From positions 9,294,346 to 9,358,345 of the forward strand of contig OX388344.1 in assembly GCA_947579665.1 (NCBI GenBank): a DNA stretch of 64,000 bases. The letters are read 5' to 3'. This document shows positions 26,101-38,100 of the stretch, in pieces. This stretch comes from Sympetrum striolatum (Eukaryota; Arthropoda; Insecta; Odonata; Libellulidae). Position 1 is the stretch's first letter. Each line of letters opens with the position of its first letter. The notes under the pieces are model-generated. The model was not told where the DNA came from, ran no database searches, and saw only the letters and a program-made list of their open reading frames with translations. Made by a program: the position numbers and the translations under genes.

Positions 26101-29100
26101 CTCGTGGAACTTAGTCTAGTTTCCTTATCCAGTTGTCCCCGTATAAGGCTAACACATTAAATTAAATATGACGTGTAGTGAATTGAAAGTAGATTAAAAA
26201 ATAAAGCAAACCTAATTAGGAACTACAACCTACCCTGTTGAAAATTTTCTAAGATTCTTATTGGTTTATGTTGCTTTTGATTTCCCTGTATTGGTTTTCA
26301 TTGGTTCCTATTGGTTTCCTGTAGTATTTTTGTTGGTTTGTATTGGTATTAGGAAGCTTGCTTTTCTTATTGGATTCTGCCATATTGGAGAATATTCATG
26401 GGATATACCATTAAACACATAGAGTTTGTGGACTTGAATGCCATGGACTTATAATAAATGTATAACTTAAAATTTGAATGACACATTATAGAAAATAAGC
26501 AAAAGTTTATAAAATATATTCATGAAAATCAAGATCACTTTCTTGAAAATTGCATTGTCCTAGGCAGGCTAGACAGATGATACTGTAATTAAACAACGTA
26601 TGATACATAAAGAAGGGTATTGATGTTGTGGTAATTTGGCAAGGCAAGCACCTTCGGCTCCTCTGTACCAACTTTTCGACGGTACGCATTCTTTTTACAG
26701 CTGCGCTAGCATTTCCTGGAAATGCTAGCTCACGCTGAAAGGCACCACTCAAGCTGCTAGCGATAAATTTAACCTTTCTATGAGGACTGATTGAGACGCT
26801 ACACTAGTCATTGTCTAGGGAGAGGCTGCACCTCCACCTGTACCCTTTGTATATACGGGGTAGCGTCCACCTGGAGGAGTCGGGGTAGCGTCCTGCCAAA
26901 GAGTATATAAGGACTACGTTCCCAATGAGAAGTAAACATATCCTATCTGACCTTAGTTTGCTACGGGGCAGAGCCACCCTATCTCCTTCATCATCTGACC
27001 TTAGCTTGCTACGGGGCAGATCCAACCTCGGTCCTCATCGACGATTCCCGTTCCAACTTTAGGCCAGTAAGAGTCGAGACCCCCCGGCCCCGTCCTTACC
27101 CCTTTCAAGTAAGTGTACTGATTAATAACTATAAATGGAAAGCCTCAAGGAGTTAGTTATTTTTGCTCCCTGTCTTAGTAACCACTACGACATTGTTATT
27201 ACATCACAAAATGCATAAGAATGAAAACTTTATTTAATCTGTGGTGGCTGATGCGTACGACTTGCTTGCAGTTTGGTGGACTGCAATTACTAATTGTTTT
27301 AAAAAAGTCAATGGCCAACACCAGAGAAAACTTACAAGTTCCCTGGCAGCAGCAACCTTGGACAGTTGACAGATTTGTGCCTATGATCAAGTGTATTTGT
27401 ATTATAAACACCTGCATTGCTGCCAAATTGCCTCGGACTGCACTCCTCAAATTGTAAGCCTTAAGGTACCGTAAATTGTGGAAGTTGGAGGTAAATATTG
27501 TATCTTAATGATGCTGTAAAATATTTTGGTTCTTATTAAAAAGACTACAAATAATCTAAGCTACATTTATTAGTGAAGGAATTCAAAATAATCCAGGGCA
27601 GGAGGTGTTTGGGCTTCAATCACTATCCCAGGGTGGGGGCAAGGTAAAACGACCGGTTATAAATATCATATTTTATTTTGAAGTTCTTATCACGATTTTA
27701 GCAAAATATAGATCATAATATGCTTTATTAATGGTTCGCAGGAAGTTGATTGCAACAAAATATTGTTAGAAATAGAAGGTTTTATAAGAAGCTCAAATCG
27801 GCATATTTGGATCTTCTTTGAAAGAACACCAGTAATTTATGCTTTCTTATATATCCTAATGTTTGGAGATAATAGTTTTGAACTTACTAAGTAGCCGAAA
27901 TATTTCAATTGGTAAGTTACCTGTGTGCTGATTCATTGTTTTGTAGATGAACTTAATTTTTGTATAGGAAAGTGTCATGAAGTATTTGTTTGGTATACTC
28001 TTTATTTTCGGGGTATATTTTTGTGAAATAAGGATAATTATAAAAAGAAGTTCGGAAATAGCTTAAATAATATAAGAATCATAAAGATAGGATTTGAGGG
28101 AGGGCGGGGAGGCAAGGGTCCACTCTGATGCCCTTTTTTCTAAATGATTACCTGAGAATATGTCCAACAGTATTTAATCTACAAAAAAGCTGACTATCCA
28201 TTAACTTCTGTTTAGTTATTAAAAGAAAAGCATATGAGATATTGAATTTGATCGACTCCAAAGATTCTGATGGCCAAAAGCCTATTGGAAGCACATAGAA
28301 TTTCTATTGGATATTTACTAGAAAATTTTATTGGAAACCAATAAGTATTTCTACTAGAGTAACCTAAACTATATCTATTATATATAGATGCTTTTCCGGA
28401 TTTATTCATGTATATATCCATACTAGTAAAATGTAGCTTGCATACTGCAAGCAGATCGACAGCACTAATTTCATGTCGTCGTCATATCGGGACAGTCCTC
28501 AAAAGTAAAAAAAAGGAATGAAAATAGTATTAAAATTCGCTGCAATTTAATTGTCTGGCATCGAACACGGGTCTTCCTGGTAAACTTACTATGCAGCACA
28601 ACAGAAGATCACCATCTCTAATTATGTGTGGAAATTCAAGCAGAAATATTGGCTGTAACTGCCTCAAATGACGTCCTACTTTTCACATATGTTCCTTACG
28701 TGAAAAATTTTAATGAGCTCTGGCATTGAACCCAGGAATAGCATAGTCTTAATTAAATTTTTTTCTTAAACCGAGTATTAATATACATCTTTTAGCTAAG
28801 CAAGATCTTCCTATTATTTCAATGAGTGCATCAAAAAAAATAATGAAAACTACCTCATTGTGCTTTAAATGGGAGATATATTTACCGCCTGGCATCGAAC
28901 CTGGGGCTTCCTGGCAATACTTTCTATGTATCACAACAGAAGATCACCATCTGTATCTATGTGTGAAAATTCAAGCAGAATTCAATATTTTTTTTGATGC
29001 ACTTATCGAAATGATAGGAAGTTCTTGCTTTGCAGGAAGATGTATCTTAAGACTCCATTTAAGAAAAAAGTATATAAAACCATGCTCTTCCTGGGTTCGA

Positions 29101-32100
29101 TGCCAGAGCACATTACAATTTCTAACATAAGGAATATATGTGAAAAGTAGGACGTCGTTTGAGGCAGTTGCAGCAAATATTTCTGCTTGAGTTTTCACAC
29201 ATAAAGACGGTAATCTTCTATTGTGCCGCATACTAACTATCACCAGGATGACCCGGGTTCATTGCCGGACAGATAAATTGCAGCGAATTTTAAGAATATT
29301 TTCAATAATTTTTCTACTTTTGAGGACCTTCTCGATCTGACGTCGACTTGAAATTTGTGTTATCAACATGCTTGCAGAATGCAAGCAACATTTTACTCGT
29401 ACATGAAATATGTACATTGTTCTGCTTCCTCCTCTTCAGTAATGTTTCTTTCTTTTCCTTTGCAGGTTTATTTTTTTAATATTCTAATAAGGAGAGAATC
29501 AGTTTATTCTAGCTATATATTATTATCTATATACATTATATTTAGTTGCAAACTATTTATTGTACTTGTTCTGTGAATCTTAGAGTACACTAGGTACAGG
29601 TTGCTGTTCTCATACATGTTACGAAGTAGCTGCATAATTTATGCAGATTCTGCCTGGTTATATTGCTGCAAATGATTGTGCAGTACGTTAGTATTAGGAA
29701 AACATGTTGTGCTTAATTTTACTCACTCATTACATTCGATGAAATTCTCTAGATTGGCTACTTGTTGCACACATAGAACAGAGATATGGCAGTACAGAAA
29801 GGGTGACAAATTTTCAAGAATTTCTAATTATAAATGTTCCACTTTGGGCTGTAAAAGGAGAAAGCATGAAGGAAATGTGGGGAGGGTTTGAGGGCATTTT
29901 AACAGAAGGGATAAAATGGTATGTTCCAAAGAAGGCACTTAAAAGCAATCCAGATCTGAAATGCTATAATAGAGAAATTAGAGTTTTGAAAAGTGAAGTG
30001 AAGAAAAGGGAAGCATACAAAGCTAGAAATCTTGATATATGTAACATGAAGAAATACAAATATTATTTTAAATTACTAAAGGAGGAGAAAAATAAAGTAA
30101 AAGAAAAATATTGAATTAATATTTTAGAAAAAGAGGGCAATCGTAAATTCTGTATAAGATATGTATTTGAAGAAAACGCAAAGAGTAGATTATTGCAATC
30201 AAATATAAGGATGACAAAATGATAAGTAATCATACAGAAAGGCAAATTGTTTTAATCTCTGGTATTCAAGGGTATATCATAAAACTCCAGTCACTCCTCG
30301 TGGTAGGAGAAATAATGACAATGCCAAACAAATTATTAACAGAAGGGATGCTTTGAATGGAGGCTACATGGCAAGATGGGACTAGTCGCAGGTTATCTTA
30401 GGAAGTTTAGAAGGATGTGGTTATGTAAATATGATCATGGTTTCAGACAGAAGCGTGTTTCTTTCATATATAAGTTCTATCGATCAATGGGTTTATCTGT
30501 CCATTCCATTCGTTTCTTTCACTTTTCAAATCTAACATATTTTATGTTTAGAAATGCATTGTAGTCCTTGATTTAGTATCTTAATTTTCAATTTTCATTT
30601 TGTCGTGTATGTTGAAAAATCCTCAATTCCATTGGTAATTGGGATAAAGAAATAAATAAATGGGCAGAGGTGCCTTTTTACGAGTCTTTCTAAAATTAAT
30701 TTCCCGGAAAGAAACGTCTACCATCAACTAATAATCAACGAGTTTATCTAAGGGCGAGCTTCAGACTTATGAGTCTCATCTTACATCTAACCCTAAATAA
30801 CGAGCAATAAAATGAAAGATGGATAAAAACAAACGTTTTCCCGTTATCGTTAACCGATTTTTTCATACTTATTGTTATTCTTATGACTACACCATACTTT
30901 CTACTCACTGTTATGTTGCTTTCAACCGCCAAGTCACAACTAAAGATCGAATAGCTTGCCTTCATTTGCTGCTTCCCTTGATCTATTTCCTTCGCCATTT
31001 GTGTTCGAATGCCAATGGAATACGGAGGACGAAGAGAAGAAAATTGCCTCAAGTATACGAAATCGGAATACTAGAGGCCATCAAATGAGCGCATTATATG
31101 GCGGTAGTATTTAACGGGGGGCCAATTTAGCAGAAATACCTTTGGGAATACACGATCAATCATTTGAGTGCCGTATTTAATTATAAACGTCTGAATTGTG
31201 AAGAGGAAAACGAATTGATTACCGAAGCAGGTGCATTCAAGGGACGAAAAAGCAGCCTTCTTTAGATGATAATTTATGAACGAATTTCTAGACGTTAAAA
31301 CAAAATCTGTCTTCCTCACGGCATACTTTCCTTGTATCGGGTATCAGCGCACGTGTAGCATAGGTGGATCATTAAGGTGGATCGAAAAAACAATCTTTCT
31401 AAATCTCTCTGCGGCTAGTGCTGAAAGTTTGTGGTTGGTGGTCCTTATAACCCATAAAAAATTTCAACTCGATCGGATTATATGTTAAGGCTGCGCCTTT
31501 TCGTCAAAGTTTTAAGTTTTTATGTAAAATGTCAAATATTTTCAATTTTTCCTGAAGTTTTCTCAATGTTTCCGGAGTGATTTAATGACAACATATTACA
31601 CATATTGCTTGTATGATGCTTAATATTACTGATTCAGTGCGTTTGAATCGGGGAAATGGTTTCTTAGTGCGCCAAAATTCTTCTAATAACGCGCAATATA
31701 AAGGAATTTTGCGTTGGTGATGTTGGTTCGGCAATGGAGTGGGTCGTTTTGTCACTTTTTCTGATCGAAATATAAAACCAGCATAAGTAGCCCACCCCAT
31801 GTTATAGATATCATTTTTTTCCTAATCAAGTAATATTTTCTGTGAGAATCTTTACCACGAAGTTTCGAAATTTCGACAAAAACGACAAAATTGTCAAAGA
31901 TTTTAGTTCGGTTAGAGAGAATTGTTTGACTAAATAAGATGACACTTGTAAGGAACTGTTATTCACGTCTCACTATGCCACTTACATGACTCTAGAGGGA
32001 GCAGGGATGCCTCCTGTGGGTCCAGAATTGGAGACTAATTCAGTAAAATAAAGCAGTTTTTTATCTCCTTCTGTCATTGTCTATTCCTTCACCTGGTGGC

Positions 32101-35100
32101 ACCTATTAATTTCATTTGAAATATTATTTGATTATGAATAATAATATATATTCTTATCGTTTTAGATTCAAAATTATGAGAACTAGATGAAAATGAACGT
32201 AAAGTTTGTGAAAGTTCTTCGTGGCAGTGGCGCAGCGAGGGGGAGGGGGTTAGGGGTTCGAACCCCTCCAAGAGTCAAGTCCTATGACTAGCTCTGTGCT
32301 TTTTTTCTGCTGAAGAGAAGAAAACCCCAATCATCATGCAATTCATAGAGATACACTTCCAGTCATGTGTTTGCTAGATAAATTCAGCGAAAGCTCTGCA
32401 TGCCCGTAAATATGGCTCCGATGTCAGCTAAGGAGATGTTTAGGTAGCGGAGTTGGCCTAGAGCCGACATCGATATCAATGGGACGCTATGATACGAGTG
32501 TCTCGCACACAATGTTCAACGCGAGCACTTCTTAAGCCTATCCTTTTGTTAGATGGCTCACACCACAAGATTAGATTCCCAGGAGAAAATTCGAAAATGC
32601 TGATTTGTTTACTCCTCGCAAAAATATAACCTCTTAGTGCTATCCTTCTTCCTGGGGTACTGGCGAGAAATGCGTAGGGTATTTTAAAAAAATGTAGCAA
32701 CTAGGAAAATAAAAACAATATAAAGCTATTTTTACATATCTATATGAGTTTTTTTATTAATGGGATTAAAGTGGTTAATAATGATAAATATAATATATGA
32801 TAAATAATAATATAATATCTATTATATATAGATGCTTCTCCGGATTCATTCATATAGATAGATAGATAGATAGATAGATAGGATACTAATTCACAGCCTA
32901 AACCACAAGCGTCATTGACTTGAAATTTTTACGAACTATTGGCCCTAACGTGAAACCCCCAGAAAAAATGCGATTTTGAACCTCAGTGTCATGGGTTCGA
33001 TTCCAGAGGGCCCCAAAGTCCCGATTTTTCCCATTTAAATGCATTGCGTTAATTTTCGGGAATTTTAAAAAAATACTTGCCGGATAGGTAGGGACTTAAA
33101 ACTCAAGGAGCCTATATATATGGTCATGATCTATCGAAAACATAAATGAGTTTTACGGAAAATATCCTGGGTTCGATGCTAGGTCAAGGCAAAAATCGGC
33201 CGTTTAAAATACATTGTGGCGATTTTTAAGATTTTTTTTGGACCACTTCCCGATGACATGGAAACTTGAAATTCGGCATGAAGTTGGAGATCATAAAAAT
33301 TTTTCATAATCAAATTTTACATATTCGCTGATGGTCCTTGGTTCGATCCCAGGGAGCCATTTACATTCCTCAATGCATTTCTTATGGAGATAACGGAAAA
33401 AGGTTTTAGGTACTTCCCGGCATGATATCGACTTCAAACTTTGCATAATATAAGATGAAGTACTTATAAGTCATAATGTGCATTCCGGGCTAACAATATT
33501 TCCTGGGTTCGACACCAGGCGTCTCTACAATCAGTAAATTATCCGATTTTTAGGAATTTTTTTGAACCCCTTTCCAATAATATTTAAACATGAAATTAGG
33601 TATATAGATAGAGAACATAGATACACTTCAAAAACATATTTTAGAATTCCTAGATCGTCCTTGGTTCGAGTCCAGAGAGCCATTTACATTATTGAAAAGT
33701 AGGACGTCGTTTGAGGCAGTTGAAGCCAATATTTCTGCTTGAACTTTCACACATAGTAAGAGATGGTGATTTTCTGTTATACTGCATAGTAGATTCACCA
33801 GGAAGGCCTAGGTTCGATGCCAGACGATTAAATTGCAGCGAATTTTAAGAATATTTTCAATCCCTTTTTATTCTTTTGAGGGCCGTCCCGATATGATGCC
33901 GACATGAAATTAGTGTTGTCGATCTGCTTGCAGTATGCAAGCTACATTTTACTCGTAATAAATATAATAATGATAATTGGCCGATCGGGCCGATATATCG
34001 GCCCGCCGCACTTATCAGCCGAGCGGCAAAAGCCGATATATCGGTCCGCCGCACTAAAACAGTTGTGGATGCAAAGCTAAGCTCGTGAGTAGTGTTTTTG
34101 ATATATTCACAGTGAACAGTTCGAAGGAGAGTTTAATTTGAATTTCATAAGGTACAGACGAACATCCGAAAATTCTTTTCACAGTCCGCTAATAGCTCGA
34201 GACTATCGGCAAAACGAAAGTTAATGGCTAAGTGGTTTTTTGTGAAATGACCATTATTAGATGCATAAATTAGGATTGTCTTATTTTAGGGCTGTTATCG
34301 GAGGGCACATCACAAGATGAGTTTAGCGACAATTCAAAAGGTACTCGTTCCTTTCTTAAGCATTCTGGACGATTAAAAGTCTGCACATTAGACTCTTCAT
34401 TACTCGGGATGATAGAAAATATACTGACTTTATTTTATAATTACTCTCTTAAATTATAAATTGCCAAGATTTTTTTAAACCCCTTCCCATAAACTTGACA
34501 TAGAGCCATTTACATTACTCTATACACTTCTATGCACACATTCACTGGGGATAAAAATTCTAACCATGTTCCACAGGTGTCAGTGACTGCTAATTTTAAC
34601 GACGTACTGGCCATAACATGTAAACATCAGAAAAAGGCGACTTTGAACTTCAGTGTCGTGGGTTTGATGACAGAAGGCCCTAACCCGATTTTTTCGATAA
34701 GGATGCATTGGGTGGATTTTCGAAAATGTTTTGACGCATATTCCGGCAAACTAGTGAGCTGAAATTCGAGGGATCGCTAGAAAACGTGCATATCCGAAGA
34801 AACCCATGAAGACATCTTCGAAGATTATCCTTGGTTCGAGGCTAGATCAGGGCGAATATTCTCCCTTTTAAAATGCATTGCATTGATTTTTAAGATTTTT
34901 TCAAATTCCTTCCCGGTAAGATGGAAACTTGAATCTCGGCATGTAGATAGACATCATAAATATAAGCTTTGTTCGCGGAGACAGTTCTGGAACTGGACGT
35001 TCAGTTCCGGGTCAAGTTCAGTTCCGCGATGAAATTATGGTAATAACAAAAGAATTTAGACACTCCAAGAGATAACATCAAATATGCCTTGCAAGATTAT

Positions 35101-38100
35101 CAGTGTCAATTAAGGATAAAATACGATTATTGCTTATAAAATCATTTGATGAAGGTGTAGCTTTGTAAACTCTATGCTAGGAAGTATGAAGCTTTATGCA
35201 AAGTTTCACAGCAAAATGTTTTCTTTACTGCGAAACTCTCCCTAGTTAATCCTGAACACTGGCTATGATGTTAGATATTTTATAATTGTAACTTGAGGGA
35301 ATGGCCTTTGGCAGGTTTTTTAATCCGCTGGTATTAGGTGTAAATATAAAACGACATTATGTAAAATGTTAAGTGGGCCTTGTAATTGAATGAAGATTTT
35401 CCCACGTATTATACAAATGAAAAGGTGAAGGAGTTCTTCCTTCTTCTTTACAAAAGCTCAGATACAATTGACCAATATTTAAAAAATAGAGAAAGGGTAA
35501 GCTGGATAATACGAGGGATGTCCAGAAAGTAAGTGTACTGAGGCTCTCACGGCCGGAGGGATTTTTTTTTTGACATTTTAGCTACTCTGCCGTGTAGCCT
35601 GATTCCTCCTTCCTCCACAACAAGACTGGTTCAATGTCAGTACGTTGAGAATTGTCGACGCGACAATAAGTTTCGTGAAAAATGTCAACCCGATCTCCCG
35701 CCAAGTGCGAAATACGCGGCGTCATACCACGTCATACGTTACCTTGTTTGGAAGGGAAAAACTCCGTTTGAGGTTTATAATGAGGTAAACACTGCATATA
35801 GTGATAAAGCTATGAATCGTACTTGTGTGTTTAAGTGGTGTCGCGAGTTTAAAAACGGTCGTACGTCTGTGCATAATGATCAGAGGAGCGGAAGACCTTC
35901 AATTGTGACTGACGATATTGTGGAAAAATCGGAAATGCGCTCCGTGACGATCGCAGATTGACTGTGGATGAACTTTCTGCGATGTTTCCACAAATATTCA
36001 GATCTCTGCTACACCAAACCATCGCAGAAACCCTCGGATATCGGAAACTGTGTGCGAGGTGGGTCCCAAAACAGCTGACAGACTAACACAAGTTGAATCG
36101 AGTGGAGGCCGGGCCGGGCGAAGGAACTGCTAGCCTCGCTTAAATGGGATGTCCTGAACCATCCCGCGTATTCCCCTGTCCTAGCACCTTCAGATTACTA
36201 TCTTTTTACCTCCCTGAAGCTGCATATGGGTGGAAAAAGATTTTCAACCAACGAGGAGGTGAAGGGGGAGGTGGAGAAGTAGACAAAGGGTTTGGCGGGA
36301 AACTACTTCGAGGAAGGCGTCAAAAATTAATACCCCGGTTCAACATCTGCATTGAGAGGAATGGCGACTATGTCGAATAATAATAATAAACAGGTAATTT
36401 TTTTGTTTGAATAAAATTTTTTGTAACCTTCAAAAATTCAGTACATTTACTTTCTGGTAAAGCCTCGTAGTAGGGTGTGCTATGAATTTTAACCTTTTTT
36501 GGAAGTTACAATTTCAGGCAAATTCCACAGATGCAGTCAAGTTAGGCTTAAAAAAAAGTGGCAGTATGTAAATATATATTTGTTGACACAGCTGCAAAAT
36601 ATTGTTTTAAGGGATGTACTCCCCTAAGGAAAAGCCAATTTCCCTCTTCAATTATGGTGCTTTCGTGGGCTTTGGTATCATTTGGACACACAAGAAATTG
36701 CTCTCAATACGTTGATGCTTGTCTTAGTGGAAGTTCATTTCCATGATCTCAGTTTTCAAGGAATTGTACATTTGGCAAACTTCATTTTTATTCATAAGCT
36801 GGTTGCCTCAGTCATTGGGACAGCCATTGCATTTATTTACAATTTTTATTTAATACTAATTTGTCTTACGATATAAGTAAAATAACAACATACTTTAATT
36901 TCAAATATATACGTAAAACAGAATTGTTAGGTTAAAGGAAGATTTTCACTTGATAGTTAATGATGTAAGATCTCCATACAATTATGGCTGCCTTTATTTA
37001 ACAAATTTTGAATTTATTTGTTTCAGGCAAAGAGTAGTTTGCGGAAGAGGCATGCAGTGGAAAATCACATTGCAAAGAGAGTGGAGGCCCTGGACAATAT
37101 ACAGAGTTTGCTGCATAGAGTGAAGGAAGCTGAATCAGATGCACAGGTATGCATTTAAAGAACTATTCTGGGGAATTAATTTGCTAAGCGTATTTATATT
37201 AAAGTAACAAAAATAGTAGAGCTTTTATTCTCTCCTATCAACTATTAGAACACCAGAATTTTAAGTAAGTAATGTTTAATGAGACTAGCTGAAGTTAGCG
37301 TTGATTCTCAACGGGGAAAAATTAAAATTGATAAATACTTTTGCTACAGACTTGATCGTAACACATACCTCATAATTTTAGCTAGATAGCAAATGCCACG
37401 CTATCATCATTTCCAAACCAATGAACAAACAAAATAAAGTTATAATAAAATCTGGAAAGTCATCTAAATATTATAATTAACAATTCTTCGATGAAAACAA
37501 CATTTGTTTAAGGATTTTAAAATTTATATTCAAAGATAGCATTAGGATAAGCAGCATCATGTTTAAGGAGACATTTTCAGAAAGGAAGAAATGGATATCA
37601 GAAACAATGATCACACACAACCAAAATGTATTTTATATCACTCTGAAACAACCGAGATTGAACACCAATAACAGAGAGATAGCAAATTTATATGAAGTGG
37701 AAGCGCTTTAAAAAAATACAATGAATTACTTTTTGCATTATGTGTATAACAAAACATAAACTTATTTTACCTTTCTGATCAAGGAATATGGCGTTCGAGA
37801 TTTGCTACAACTTTACATCTCGCAGTTCAACAGTATATCATTCATAGCTGCAGCTACTTTTATCCTCTTAAATTTATCCATCTTCATAAAATCTATCACT
37901 TATTTTTAATAATAATTTGAAGTAGGCATATCTTCTCTAAGTGTCCTTTCAGATAAGTACATGAGCTCGGAATCAACAATCGCCTAGATCTTTAAGGGAA
38001 TGAGTTGTTTACAACCACAAAATTTAGGTCAAATATTCACTTTCTTTTTGTGCGCAATTTCGAATCGCACACCATATTCCACGACCACAATAAGAATTGT

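Noticed and set aside
28749..29130. Open frames on both strands sharing a FFDALIE-type peptide
   Set aside because: The shared peptide arises because both strands of a palindromic repeat read alike; not a gene.
32818..33955. CRISPR-like array
   Set aside because: Regular spacing of a short motif, but the spacers are diverged copies of one monomer, not unique sequence, and the context is animal intron.
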